From JAKQHY01 sp034429475 (GTDB lineage Bacteria; Chloroflexota; Anaerolineae; B4-G1; SLSP01): a stretch of DNA of 64,000 nt. Within the stretch, counting starts at the first letter, position 1; each line of letters opens with the position of its first letter. The notes beneath the pieces were generated by a model. The model was not told where the DNA came from, did no database searches, and saw only the letters and a list, made by a program, of their open reading frames with translations. The position numbers were made by a program, and so were the translations under genes. The stretch lies in NCBI GenBank assembly GCA_034429475.1, contig DAOUGD010000058.1, positions 1-64,000 of the forward strand. Reading direction: 5' to 3'. Below, piece by piece: positions 34,204 through 43,978 of the stretch.

Positions 34204-37200
34204 TCAGAATTTAGGCTTAACTGACTTAACCGACTCAACGACGGAATCCTTTAAATTCCGGGACATCCGTTGAGAGGATTTTTCGTCCTGAGTTTGCTGC
34301 CAGACCTGCACGATCTTACCATGCACCGGCGTCTTTTCCAAAAATGCGCGGCGTTGCGCCTCGTCCGGCAATTGCCCGGCCTGCTCCTGCAAATGGCGAT
34401 AGGTCTCGGCCAACACCGCATCGGCGCGCGCGTCATGCGCGCGCTGCAACACCTCATAACAGGTCAGATAGACCTGAAAAGGGTCGTCCGCGCCATAAAA
34501 GGCCGGATTCTCCGACTGCGCAGCGAGAATTTCGTTGACCCACCGCCGCGCCTGCGTCAAATCATCCTGGAGCAGCGCGACCGCGGCCAGTCCCGCCAGC
34601 GATTCCAGCGCCAGGTGATGCTCGCCGAGCTTGCGGCGCAGGGTCATGGCCTCGCCATAGACTTTCTTGGCCTGCTGCCACTGTCCCAACCCCACAAAGG
34701 CGCCCCCCAGCACGGTCAAGACGTATCCCTGCTGAGAGCGGTCGCCAATCTCGTCCGCAATGCTTAAGGCCGGCTGCGCGTACTCCAACGCCGCCGCGTC
34801 GTCGCCCCACGTATGCGCCAACGCCGCCAACGCTGCCAGCGTCACCCCCTCGCCGACCCGATCATGGAGTTGGCGGTACAAGGCCAACGCTTGCGAAAAA
34901 TAGGATTGTGCGCCGGCGGCGTCTCCCAGATGCCGCTGCACGCTGCCCAGATTATTCAAGGCAGCGCCTTCCTCCCACCCGTTGTGCAGCAGCCGACTCA
35001 AGTACAAAGCCTGTTCAAAATAATGCCGGGCGGCGGCATACCGCCCTAACGTCCGCTCAATCGTTCCCAAATGATTGAGCGCAGCGACTTCGCCGTGCCG
35101 ATTGCCAACCAGGCGGCTGATCTGCAAGGTTTGCTCGAAATACCTTGCCGCCTCCCCATAATACCCCTGACGCCGGAGGAGTACGCCCAACTCGGTGAGG
35201 ATTTCCCCCACCCGCCGCTGGTTGCCGAAGCCCTGGTAGATAGAAAGCGCCTGCTCCAGATGCGTCCGGGCGGCAGCGTAATCGCCCTGACGGCGGTAGA
35301 TGTAGTTGAAACGCACGTGGACGTCCGCCTCGGCCAGGGTCAGTTGCGCCGCATGCGCCGCTCGCGCCGCCCGCTGCAAGTAATCCAACGCCTCCGTGCC
35401 GGCGAAGCGCGACGCGGACTTGTCGGCGGCGCGCAGGAGATGCGGCACCGCGCGCCCCGGTTCGCCGGCGCACTCCCAGTGATAGGCCAGCAGTTCGGCC
35501 AGATCGAACAACTGGCGCGGATGCAACTGTTTCAGCACCTCGGCCACTTGCTGGTGGATCACGCGCCGCTCGCGTTCCAGCAGACTGTAGTAGGCCGCCT
35601 GTTGGGTTAGATAATGCTTGAAAATGTACGTCCGCTCCGCGCCAGGGCCGAACTCGGCCTTGGCCGGACGTTCCCGAAGCAGCGTCGTCTGTTCCAACAG
35701 GCTCAGATGCGCTTCCAAGCTCTCCCCCGCCCCACCCTCCACGCCGGGCTGCGCTGCCAACAACGCTTCCAACACCCGATAAGCGAAAATCCGCCCGATG
35801 ACCGCGGCCAGTTGCAGAACCCGCCGGGTGCGCGACGGCAAGCGATCAATGCGCGCCATCAAAACGCCGTGTAACGTGTCGGGAATCATCAGTACGGCCG
35901 CATCCTGCACCACGCGCCAGTACCCGCCGCCCTCGTCGTACACCAATGACCCGCCGTCCATCAAAGCGCGCAGCAGTTCTTCGATGTAGAACGGATTGCC
36001 CTCAGAATAGCCGAGAATGCGCTCCCAGAACTGCGGCGGCAGCCCCTTGACCCGCAGCAGGTGCGTCACCAGCGTCAGGCTTTCGGCAGACGAGAGCGGC
36101 GCCAGGGTTAAGTCCAGCGGGTGATAGGGCGCAGCGGCCTCCCGCAGTTGGGCGCAAATCGGCTGTGGCTCCGGGCGCAAAATGCAGATCAAGAGCAACG
36201 GCGCCCGCTGTGTGAGTGGGAAGAGACGGGTCAGCAATTCCAACGAGGTGGGATCGGCCCAATGCAAATCTTCACAGGCGATGATCAGCGGCCCATGCCC
36301 GGCGGCGGCGGCCAACACCTGCTCCACGGTATCAAAAATGCCCGCCTGTAAGCTCTCGCCCTCTTGATAGGTAGACGGGGGGAGGCTCTCTGAAGCCGCA
36401 CGCCCTTCCCATTGCGACGCTCGACCCACCCGTTCAAAAGGCTGCATCAAAAGGGATTCTATCACTGGCGCCATCTGGGCCGCATTCTCCGGGCACAGCG
36501 CCGCCAACTTCTGCGCCAACCCGTCCTGCATCCCTTCCGGCGACAGGTCTACGGACAATTCCAATAATTCGCGCAGCACATCCAACCAGAGCATGTAGGC
36601 GCTGGACACGCCGTAGGAAACGCAGCGGCCTTCGATCCAGCGGATTGGCGGCGCGGCGTCCGACGCAACGGCCAGATTCACGTCCGGCAACCAATCCGTA
36701 AACCGGCCGCCCCACTGGCGCAACTCGGCGACCATTCGGGATTTGCCCAGCCCGGCCTCGCCCACCAGGATGGCTATGCCGCCCGCCCCGGCGCGCAAGC
36801 GTTCAACAGTCGTTTGTAGCGCGCACAACTCGGTCTGACGCCCCACCAACGGCGCGACCAGGCCCGGTATGCCCCGGCTCTTGCCCGGCGCCGGGCGGTG
36901 ACGCAACGGGCGGTAGACCATAACAGGCTCGTGGATACCCTTGACGGAGAGCGCGCCGAGGGATTTCCATTCAAACTGCGTGCGCGCCAGGCGATACGTG
37001 GTCTCTGTCACCAGCACGCCCCCCGGTTCGGCAGAGGTTTCCATCCGCGCCGCGAGGGCCACCGCGCGGCCCATCGCCGTGTCTTCGCTGTGCTGCCGCC
37101 AGTCCCCCACCCGCGTCACGATGACTTCGCCGGTGTTGATTCCTACCCGCACCCACAGCTCCACGCCTTCGCGTTCCGCCAGTTCCGCCGCGTAAGGGCG

Positions 37201-37605
37201 CACCACCTCCTGCATCGCCAGCGCGGCCAGGATCGCCCGTTCCGGGTCGTCCTCGTGCGCCGTCGCCACGCCGAAAAACGCCAGCAGGCCGTCGCCGCGA
37301 TACTGGTTCACTTCGCCGCCGTAACGGTAAATTTCGGCGGAGAGCAGCTTGAGCAGGTGATTCATCACCTCGACCCAGGTTTCGATGCTGAGACGCTCGG
37401 CCAGGTCAGTGGAGCCTTTGACGTCGGCGAGCAGAATGGTGACGCGCTTGCGTTCGCCAGTCAGGTCGAGCGCGGACGACATGGTCAGGGCGGCGAGCTT
37501 CTCCCGCAACGGCGCGAGGGCGGTGTCCACCACGACATCGCCCAACATCGCGCGCTGCGCCTCCAACGCGCTGATGGTTTGTTCCAGCCGTTCGCGTTCT
37601 TCCAC
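34204..37605 (-). CDS. Class III nucleotide cyclase-AAA ATPase-TPR signalling protein
   Basis: 1133-aa cytoplasmic protein. A short coiled coil (1-45) precedes a class III adenylate/guanylate cyclase domain (about 52-240: VTILLADVKGSTDLAERL, YRGDGLLAFFG, VGINTGEV), an STAND/AAA ATPase (about 255-640: Walker A VGEAGLGKSR, Walker B-like LIIACEDLHWADP), and a long TPR region (about 690-1085) with repeats such as LNHLGTIERTLGRYAAARHYFEQAL. The start is a GTG at 37605 with AGGA upstream. The last 18 or so residues (NLKDSVVESVKSVKPKF) are encoded by an AACGGATT-type word repeat that has supplied the stop codon. Probably a ligand- or partner-triggered cyclase. Confidence 0.92.
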   Translation of the reverse strand: MEERERLEQTISALEAQRAMLGDVVVDTALAPLREKLAALTMSSALDLTGERKRVTILLADVKGSTDLAERLSIETWVEVMNHLLKLLSAEIYRYGGEVNQYRGDGLLAFFGVATAHEDDPERAILAALAMQEVVRPYAAELAEREGVELWVRVGINTGEVIVTRVGDWRQHSEDTAMGRAVALAARMETSAEPGGVLVTETTYRLARTQFEWKSLGALSVKGIHEPVMVYRPLRHRPAPGKSRGIPGLVAPLVGRQTELCALQTTVERLRAGAGGIAILVGEAGLGKSRMVAELRQWGGRFTDWLPDVNLAVASDAAPPIRWIEGRCVSYGVSSAYMLWLDVLRELLELSVDLSPEGMQDGLAQKLAALCPENAAQMAPVIESLLMQPFERVGRASQWEGRAASESLPPSTYQEGESLQAGIFDTVEQVLAAAAGHGPLIIACEDLHWADPTSLELLTRLFPLTQRAPLLLICILRPEPQPICAQLREAAAPYHPLDLTLAPLSSAESLTLVTHLLRVKGLPPQFWERILGYSEGNPFYIEELLRALMDGGSLVYDEGGGYWRVVQDAAVLMIPDTLHGVLMARIDRLPSRTRRVLQLAAVIGRIFAYRVLEALLAAQPGVEGGAGESLEAHLSLLEQTTLLRERPAKAEFGPGAERTYIFKHYLTQQAAYYSLLERERRVIHQQVAEVLKQLHPRQLFDLAELLAYHWECAGEPGRAVPHLLRAADKSASRFAGTEALDYLQRAARAAHAAQLTLAEADVHVRFNYIYRRQGDYAAARTHLEQALSIYQGFGNQRRVGEILTELGVLLRRQGYYGEAARYFEQTLQISRLVGNRHGEVAALNHLGTIERTLGRYAAARHYFEQALYLSRLLHNGWEEGAALNNLGSVQRHLGDAAGAQSYFSQALALYRQLHDRVGEGVTLAALAALAHTWGDDAAALEYAQPALSIADEIGDRSQQGYVLTVLGGAFVGLGQWQQAKKVYGEAMTLRRKLGEHHLALESLAGLAAVALLQDDLTQARRWVNEILAAQSENPAFYGADDPFQVYLTCYEVLQRAHDARADAVLAETYRHLQEQAGQLPDEAQRRAFLEKTPVHGKIVQVWQQTQDEKSSQRMSRNLKDSVVESVKSVKPKF
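34213..34282. repeat. Word-type repeat overlapping the cyclase C-terminus
   Basis: CTTAACTGACTTAACCGACT words and ATCCGTTGAGAGG flank an inner GGAATCC/GGATTCC-type hairpin. The reading frame of the cyclase runs through it and ends inside. Confidence 0.65.
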
Positions 37606-37746
37606 ACTAATGTCCTATTTTTATCAGCAGATTCAGCAGATTAAAGAGGGGGTGCAGGTGTTCACCTTTCGCTTTAAAGATACTCCATGCAACAAAAAAC
37701 GCAAAATGGCTGCGCGCCATTTTGCGTTATGGCCGAACAACGGCTT

Positions 37747-39282
37747 TTACCAGCTCGGCGGAATCGGCCACCAGACGTCTTCGCGGCCTTTGGCGACGGC
37801 GTCCCAGGCGTCGGCCAGGGTTTCGATGGAGCGCGTGGCGGGCGGCAGCAGATCGAAGCCGCGCCACTCGCCCGTGCGCGCGCCGGGCAGTTGCAGTTGG
37901 GTGTTGCGGCAATACTCGTACCAATCCTTGAACGTGCGCCATTGGATATCAACTCCGTAGCGGCCGGGATGCTGCGTCATGGGCGACAGCGGTTCGACCG
38001 TGTGGCACGAGTTCAGAATTTTCAATTTGGAATGGGGGTACATATCGAAAACACTTTGCGCAAACTTGATGGTCTGTTGGACCGCTTCTTCGTCCTCGCC
38101 CGGCAGGTTCAGTGAGAAGTAGACGATGATGGGGACGTTGTAGAGGTTGACTTCGTCCAGCGCGTTGAAGAATTGGGCGTCGTTATAGCGTTTGCCGTTC
38201 AGCCGCCGCACCCGCTCCGAGCCGGAATAGGGATTCAACGCCACACTTGAGTGTTGCATGTCAGCAGTGCGGACAAACTCCTTCATAAAGCCCGAAGGCG
38301 GAAGTTGGAAGAACTCGTTGTAGAGGCCGATCTTGATCTGTTCCTTGCGCAGCGTGCGGAAGAGCGTCTTCCAGTAGGACTCCCCCATCGCGGCGAGGTC
38401 GTAGGAGAAGCAGACTTGAATCACTTGATGGCGGATCAAGTCTTTGATCTCGTTGACAATCGTTTCGACCGGGACGGGGACAATGCCGTTGCGCCCGGCG
38501 ATGGCCTTGTGCGCGCTCTTCGCGCCGCCGCAGTAGGAACACTCGAAATCGCAGCCGCGCGCCGTCGTGATCCACCGGCCCCGGTACTTGCTGATGTCCA
38601 TCCCCTGCCGCGCCTGGTGCGCGAGTTCCATGTCAATGACCAGGTACTCGTGGACGAAGTATTCATCTTGATGCGCCAACCAGTCCAGCGAGATGAAGTT
38701 GAAATCGGCGAAGTCTTCGGGGCGCGCGCAGTAGGTGCGGGGATTCTCCACCACTTGCCCACGGCGGCGGTAGGTCAGGTTGGGGACGTGGGAGAGGTCG
38801 GGCAAGACGCCGCGTTCCGCGCACATCAGCGCTTGAGCCAGCGCCAACAGGGGACGCTCGGCGTCGCCGCGCACGACGAAATCCACCACGGGGAAGTCCT
38901 TGATGATCTCGTCGGCAAAGGCAGAGGAGGTCAAGCCGCCGAGGATGACCCAGGCGTCGGGGATCACCTGCTTGACGACCTGGGCGACGGTCATCGCGCC
39001 GTAGCTGTGTTCGTACCAGTGCAGGTCAATCAGCACCATGCGGGCTTCCCGGCGTTCCTCCAGCCACTTGCGCAAGTTGAAGCTGCTATCTAACTTCTTC
39101 TCCAACGGGAAGTTAATGCCCTGAACGGGGATGCCGTTATCACAGAGCAGATTCATCAACGCCGGCACGCCCATCGGAATCAAGCCGTAGGGCCGGCCAA
39201 ACTTCGCGCGGGCGGGCGTATCGTAAAGATCAACGGCCTGTTTGGCCGGGTGAATGTACAAAGCAGCGGGAGCTTGGTCCAC
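37747..39282 (-). CDS. Cobalamin-type radical SAM protein A (tandem paralogue)
   Basis: 511-aa protein with a B12-binding-like N-terminal half (IDLHWYEHSYG with D86-L-H88, WVILGGLTSSAFADEI) and a radical SAM domain with C244-DFE-C248-SY-C251. The C-terminus ends in the strictly shared WWPIPPSW. The family includes methyltransferases and other radical enzymes; the substrate is unknown. The start is a GTG at 39282 with GGAGG 5 nt upstream. It follows a close paralogue (39343-40956) but lacks that protein's SEC-C zinc motif. Both lie downstream of a peptide-type ABC importer on the same strand. Confidence 0.88.
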   Translation of the reverse strand: MDQAPAALYIHPAKQAVDLYDTPARAKFGRPYGLIPMGVPALMNLLCDNGIPVQGINFPLEKKLDSSFNLRKWLEERREARMVLIDLHWYEHSYGAMTVAQVVKQVIPDAWVILGGLTSSAFADEIIKDFPVVDFVVRGDAERPLLALAQALMCAERGVLPDLSHVPNLTYRRRGQVVENPRTYCARPEDFADFNFISLDWLAHQDEYFVHEYLVIDMELAHQARQGMDISKYRGRWITTARGCDFECSYCGGAKSAHKAIAGRNGIVPVPVETIVNEIKDLIRHQVIQVCFSYDLAAMGESYWKTLFRTLRKEQIKIGLYNEFFQLPPSGFMKEFVRTADMQHSSVALNPYSGSERVRRLNGKRYNDAQFFNALDEVNLYNVPIIVYFSLNLPGEDEEAVQQTIKFAQSVFDMYPHSKLKILNSCHTVEPLSPMTQHPGRYGVDIQWRTFKDWYEYCRNTQLQLPGARTGEWRGFDLLPPATRSIETLADAWDAVAKGREDVWWPIPPSW

Positions 39283-39342
39283 AGTGTCCTCCAGAGAGAG
39301 CAGGATTTACAGAATGTGAGGATTAAAAAATCCGTTTTTCGA

Positions 39343-40956
39343 TCACCAACTGGGGGGGATAGGCCACCAGCACTCTTCGTGGCCCTGCCGCGCCGCATCC
39401 CAGGCATCCGCCATGGCTTCCAAAGTGCGCGCCTCCGGGTCACACGGGAGGAAGCCGCGCTGCGCCTCCGTGCGGGCAGCCGCTCCGCCCAACTGGGTCT
39501 CGCGGCAATACGTATACCAGTCAGCGAAACTGCGCATCGTGACGTCAATCGCATATTTCTCAGGATGAACTGCCATCGGCGACAGGGGATCGAGGGTGTG
39601 GCAGGAACTCAAAATGCGCGTGCGTGACGCAGGGTAGAGCCGGCAGATTTCTTCCGCCAGGGCGATAGACTCTTTCAGCGTCGCATTCGTCTCACCGGGC
39701 AGGTTCAGGGAGAAATAAATAAGGGCAAAAACACCGTAGAGGTTAAGAGAGTCCAGGACGTTGATCAACTCGCCGTTGGTGAAAATTTTTCCGTTGAGCC
39801 GGCGCACCCGTTCGGAACCCGACAGCGGGCTGAAGGCCAGACAGGAGTGCTCCAGATCGGCAATCTGGGCAAAGCGTTTGACGAACGTGGGGGTCGGAAG
39901 CTGAAAACATTCGTTGTAAAGCCCGATCTTGAGCTTTCGCTGGCGCATGAGCGAGAAGAGGGTACGCCAGTAGTCGTCGCCCAACTCGGCGATGTCGTAA
40001 GAGAGCGAAGCCTGCTCCACGCTGAGGCCGGCTAAACGTTCCAGCTCGTCAACCACGACTTCAGGGGAACGCAGCACGAGGCCATCCCGTGTGGCGAGGG
40101 CCTTGTGCGCGCTTTTGCAGCCGCCGCAGTAGGAGCATTCGTACTTACAACCCCGCGCCGTGGGAATCCACCGGCCCAGAAACGGGTCGGTCTTCAGTGC
40201 GGCGCGGGCTTTGGGCAAATCAGTGACCAGGTATTCGTGGACGAAGTACTCGGCATAGTGCTCCAGGAAGCTCAGGTCTACGTAGTCGAGATGGTTCAGC
40301 TCCTCCGTGCTGGCGCAATAGCCGATGGCGTTCTCCACCACCGCGCCGTCACGCCGGTAGGTCAGGTTGGGAACGTCGGCGAATTCCGGCAGGCTGGAAC
40401 CAGAAACGGTAAGGCAGCGCTGCACCAGCGTGAGCAGCGGTTGTTCCGCGTCACCGCGAATGACGAAGTCCACCGAGGGGAAGCGTTCCAGGATTTCGCG
40501 GGCAAACCCGGAGGCCGTCAAACCGCCCAGGACGACCCACGCATCCGAGTGTACTTCCTTGCAGACGTTGGCCGCGCTGATAGCGCCGTAGCTGTGCTCG
40601 TACCAGTGCAAGTCAATCAGGATCACGCGCGCCCGCGTCTGCGCCCGCAACCATTGGCGGAGGTCAAAACTCCGGTTAAGTTCGCGCTCCAGCGGGTAGT
40701 TGACGCCCTGCACCGTAATGCCCGCCGCACGAAGTACGTTGACCAGCGCGGGCACGCCCAGCGGGATAAGTCCGTAAGGGCGGCCCATTTGCACGTCTGG
40801 CACAGACTGCATCTGCCCGTAGAAGTCAACGTCCTGCTTGGCCGGATGAACGTACAGCACGTCGGCCGGCGGCCTGGGCCGACCACAACAGTGTTTGTAC
40901 TTCTTGCCGCTCCCACAAGGGCACGGATCGTTGCGCCCCACATTTCCGAGGATCAC
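39343..40956 (-). CDS. Cobalamin-type radical SAM protein B with N-terminal SEC-C zinc motif
   Basis: 537-aa paralogue of the following gene, similar over nearly the whole length. It adds an N-terminal SEC-C motif (RNDPCPCGSGKKYKHCCG, about 8-25), a zinc-binding unit known from SecA and from many accessory proteins. B12-like segments IDLHWYEHSYG and WVVLGGLTASGFAREI are present, then C-KYE-C-SY-C for the [4Fe-4S] cluster (about 272-279), and the same WWPIPPSW end. Start is a GTG at 40956 with AGGAG upstream. Tandem duplication is obvious. Function not known. Confidence 0.88.
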   Translation of the reverse strand: MILGNVGRNDPCPCGSGKKYKHCCGRPRPPADVLYVHPAKQDVDFYGQMQSVPDVQMGRPYGLIPLGVPALVNVLRAAGITVQGVNYPLERELNRSFDLRQWLRAQTRARVILIDLHWYEHSYGAISAANVCKEVHSDAWVVLGGLTASGFAREILERFPSVDFVIRGDAEQPLLTLVQRCLTVSGSSLPEFADVPNLTYRRDGAVVENAIGYCASTEELNHLDYVDLSFLEHYAEYFVHEYLVTDLPKARAALKTDPFLGRWIPTARGCKYECSYCGGCKSAHKALATRDGLVLRSPEVVVDELERLAGLSVEQASLSYDIAELGDDYWRTLFSLMRQRKLKIGLYNECFQLPTPTFVKRFAQIADLEHSCLAFSPLSGSERVRRLNGKIFTNGELINVLDSLNLYGVFALIYFSLNLPGETNATLKESIALAEEICRLYPASRTRILSSCHTLDPLSPMAVHPEKYAIDVTMRSFADWYTYCRETQLGGAAARTEAQRGFLPCDPEARTLEAMADAWDAARQGHEECWWPIPPSW

Positions 40957-40999
40957 CGCCCGATTCTCCTAGTTTCCACCTAAAAAACCTACAAACAAG

Positions 41000-41030
41000 A
41001 CACTGCAAGGCGCGCTGCGCCTTGCAGTGT
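41000..41030. terminator. Hairpin after the ABC importer genes
   Basis: ACACTGCAAGGCGC (41000-41013) and GCGCCTTGCAGTGT (41017-41030) pair perfectly around GCT. No T run follows directly on the minus strand, so it may be a partial terminator or an mRNA-stabilising hairpin between the importer and the radical SAM pair. Confidence 0.6.
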
Positions 41031-41108
41031 CCGTCATACGCCCGGCACCCGTCCCGGCTACCGGCAGATTCCCGCGCGTCAGCCTGTGGCTCCCCGTCGC
41101 CAATCTGA

Positions 41109-42125
41109 CTACGCCTCAGTAAAAACGTGGCTCAACTCTTCACGCGACAGAACGGGGTTGTCCCGATACAGGTAACATGAAACAGCGCGGTCAGGTTCCA
41201 CCCGGAAAAGTTCCGGCGCCTTAGTATCGCAGAGGTCATCCAGCTTATAGGGGCAGCGCGGCGCAAACTTGCAACCGGTGATCGCCTTAAAGGCCACCTG
41301 ACTCTTTTGGATCATTTCCTCGGTGCCGCCCCACGGGAGGTCGGGGTTAGGCCAGGGAATGGAGGAGACCAATAACTTCGTGTACGGGTGTTGCGGGTTG
41401 CGGATGATCGTGTCCACGTTGCCCACCTCCATCACCGAGCCGCGATACAGGATGATGATGTAGTCGCTGATGTGATAGGCCGTCGTCAGATCGTGCGTGA
41501 TGTAGAAGATGGGAATGCCGTAATCACGATTCAATCCCCGCAGCGTCTTGAGAATCGTCGAGCGCAATGAGGCATCCACCATCGAGACCGGCTCATCGGT
41601 GATCAGCAGCTTCGGTTTCAGGAGCAGCGCGCGCGCCACCGCGATCCGCTGGCGCTGCCCCCCGCTCAACTGGTGTGGGTAACGGCCCAACGTCTCCTCC
41701 GGACGCAAGCCGACGCTGATCAAAGCCTCTTCCATCATTGAGCGCGCCTCTTTTTGGGAGCTGGCGAGCTTGAAGTTCTTGATGGGAATGCTTAACAGGT
41801 TGTCAACTTTGTAAAACGGGTTATAGACGGCAAAGGGGTCCTGGAAGACTGCCTGAATCTCCCGCCGATACTGGTAGTGCGTCGTCCTGTCCAACTCGCT
41901 CAGTGGCTGGCCACGGTACAGAACAGTGCCCAGCGTAGGGCCATAGAAGCCCAACAGCAGCATCCCCATGGTCGTCTTACCGCTGCCACTCTCCCCCGCG
42001 ATGGTGATAATCTTGGGGAAATTCTCATTCACGGCGAAGGTCATATCGTCCAACGCCACTGTAAAATCTTTTTTGCCACCGAAAATCTTGGTTACATTCT
42101 TCAGTTCAAGTAAGGGTGTGCTCAT
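41109..42125 (-). CDS. Opp/Dpp-type ABC transporter ATPase (second subunit)
   Basis: 338-aa ATP-binding subunit. Walker A GESGSGKTT (about 45-53), Q-loop VFQDPF, signature LSGGQRQRIAVARAL, Walker B LLITDEPVSMVD; the C-terminal oligopeptide-family extension has Cys in CKFAPRCPYKLDDLC and SCYLY, as in members with an Fe-S or metal site. It powers import with the two permeases and the other ATPase encoded just upstream. Last of the five importer genes. Substrate could be a peptide or an oligosaccharide; family 5 importers carry both. Confidence 0.94.
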   Translation of the reverse strand: MSTPLLELKNVTKIFGGKKDFTVALDDMTFAVNENFPKIITIAGESGSGKTTMGMLLLGFYGPTLGTVLYRGQPLSELDRTTHYQYRREIQAVFQDPFAVYNPFYKVDNLLSIPIKNFKLASSQKEARSMMEEALISVGLRPEETLGRYPHQLSGGQRQRIAVARALLLKPKLLITDEPVSMVDASLRSTILKTLRGLNRDYGIPIFYITHDLTTAYHISDYIIILYRGSVMEVGNVDTIIRNPQHPYTKLLVSSIPWPNPDLPWGGTEEMIQKSQVAFKAITGCKFAPRCPYKLDDLCDTKAPELFRVEPDRAVSCYLYRDNPVLSREELSHVFTEA

Positions 42126-42140
42126 AATTTCATCCCCATC

Positions 42141-43106
42141 CTATGCCGTATTATTAAGGTGGCACGCGACCCAACGTCCCGGCTGCGCCTCGGCAAACTG
42201 CGGGATCCGCTTCTCACAGAGGTCCCAGGACTTGGGGCAGCGCGTGTGGAAGACGCATCCTGCCGGTGGATTCAGCAGTGAGGGGGTAATTCCGGGAATG
42301 CCGCTAAACACCCCTTTGTTTTCCAATACCGGCAAACTTTCGATGAGGAGCTGGGTATAGGGGTGAAGAGGATTGCGGAACATATCCCGCGTTCCTCCAA
42401 TCTCCATCATCCGGCCGGCGTACATCACAGCCAGCCGGTCTACGCTCTGCGCCATCAGCCCCATATCGTGGCCGATCAGGATCACAGATAGCCCCAACTT
42501 CTGCTGTAGCCGGTTGATCGTCTCCATCACCTGGCGCTGGATCACGACGTCCAGGGCGCTGGTCGGCTCATCGGCGATAATGAGATCGGGTTCCATCGAG
42601 ATGGATTGCGCCACCGTCACGCGCTGCTGCATCCCACCGCTCAACTCGTGAGGGTACATTTTGGCAACTTTGGGTGCCAGATCCACCATCTCCAACAGTT
42701 CAAGCACACGCTTCTCGCGCTCCTCTTTGGACATGATGATATTGTGATCCAGCATCCCATCCACCAACTGCTTATCAATGCGCATCACGGGATTCAACGA
42801 GTTCATCGCGCCCTGCGGGATCATCGCGAGCCGGCTCAACCTGATCTGGCGCATTTGCTCCTCGGAAAGGCTGACCAAATCCGTACCGCCCAGGATCATT
42901 TGGCCTCCCTCGATCTTACCGGGAGACTTGATCATGCGCATCAGCGCCAGAGCCATCGTGGACTTACCCGAACCAGATTCTCCTACCAGCCCCATCTTCA
43001 CGCCGAGATCCAGATCGAAGCTGACATCATCCACTGCCTTAACGGCCCCTGCCTCGACATGGTAATAGACTTTCAGATTCTTGATTTGCAGCAACGACGT
43101 GCTCAT
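42141..43106 (-). CDS. Opp/Dpp-type ABC transporter ATPase (first subunit)
   Basis: 321-aa ATP-binding subunit. Walker A GESGSGKST (about 39-47), Q-loop MIPQGAMNSLNP, signature LSGGMQQRVTVAQS, Walker B LIIADEPTSALDV, and the C-terminal oligopeptide-transporter extension with CVFHTRCP. The ATG overlaps the stop of the upstream permease gene (ATGA), so the genes are translationally coupled. Partner of the next ATPase, forming a heterodimer. Confidence 0.94.
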   Translation of the reverse strand: MSTSLLQIKNLKVYYHVEAGAVKAVDDVSFDLDLGVKMGLVGESGSGKSTMALALMRMIKSPGKIEGGQMILGGTDLVSLSEEQMRQIRLSRLAMIPQGAMNSLNPVMRIDKQLVDGMLDHNIIMSKEEREKRVLELLEMVDLAPKVAKMYPHELSGGMQQRVTVAQSISMEPDLIIADEPTSALDVVIQRQVMETINRLQQKLGLSVILIGHDMGLMAQSVDRLAVMYAGRMMEIGGTRDMFRNPLHPYTQLLIESLPVLENKGVFSGIPGITPSLLNPPAGCVFHTRCPKSWDLCEKRIPQFAEAQPGRWVACHLNNTA

Positions 43107-43975
43107 ACAGTCCTCCGCGTTCTGGGGTTCGCAAACTCATCCAACCCGATGGAGAGGAGCAAGAAGGCAATGAAGATCGCAGCAATCACGATGATGGGTT
43201 CGATGATCCACCACCAGTATCCCTGCAAGAAGGCGTTGTAGTAGCGAAACCAGTAGATCGTCATCCCCAGCGACGGCTCCCGCAGGTTGCCAATGCCCAA
43301 CGTCTGCAATCCCAGCGAGCCGAGGACCGCGCCGTTCACCGCCCCTGCCAGGCTGATGGCGAGATAGGGCATCAGGTTGGGCATCAATTCCTTGATGATG
43401 ATCTCCATGCCGCTCATCCCTGACAACTTAGACATCATCACAAAGGCGCGCTCGCGCATACTCAGCACCTGCGCCCGGATCGCCCGCGTCGGCTGCACCC
43501 AGGCGACAATCGAAAGGACCAGAGCCATTTGCCAGACCGACATCTCTTCAGGATTGGGTACCGATGAGGCGATCATGATCAGCAGCAGGAACTGCGGGAT
43601 CGTCATCAGCACGTCCACCAGAAATTTGACAATCGTGTCAAAAATCCCACCAAAGTACCCCGTCATAAAACCCAGCACCGTTCCGACGCCCAGACCAATG
43701 CAACCGGCGATCATGCCGATCGAGAGCGTCATCCGCGTACCGTAGATCAGAGTAGGGAGCAGATCGCGGCCCACAGAGTCTGTGCCAAAACGATACTCCG
43801 CAGAGGGCGGTTGTTTGGCCTTCACGGCCAACGGGTAAGCCCCTTCTTTGGGGACAAAAAGCCCGGCCACCGTCGAAAAGAGCAACAGCAGCAGGAGAAG
43901 CATCATCCCGGCGCCAAAGGCCGGATTCCGACGAATGTAGTTGAGGAAACCCTTGAAACCTTGACCTCTTTGCAT
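43103..43975 (-). CDS. Opp/Dpp-type ABC transporter permease (OppC-like)
   Basis: 290-aa membrane subunit with an N-terminal membrane helix (about 20-40), a periplasmic-side segment with FGTDSVGRDLLPTLIYGTRMTL typical of OppC/DppC, and five further helices. The EAA-type loop for ATPase contact lies around MSKLSGMSGMEIIIKELMPN. It begins 3 bp after the preceding permease stop and overlaps the next gene by 4 nt. Confidence 0.94.
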   Translation of the reverse strand: MQRGQGFKGFLNYIRRNPAFGAGMMLLLLLLLFSTVAGLFVPKEGAYPLAVKAKQPPSAEYRFGTDSVGRDLLPTLIYGTRMTLSIGMIAGCIGLGVGTVLGFMTGYFGGIFDTIVKFLVDVLMTIPQFLLLIMIASSVPNPEEMSVWQMALVLSIVAWVQPTRAIRAQVLSMRERAFVMMSKLSGMSGMEIIIKELMPNLMPYLAISLAGAVNGAVLGSLGLQTLGIGNLREPSLGMTIYWFRYYNAFLQGYWWWIIEPIIVIAAIFIAFLLLSIGLDEFANPRTRRTV

Positions 43976-43978
43976 CGT

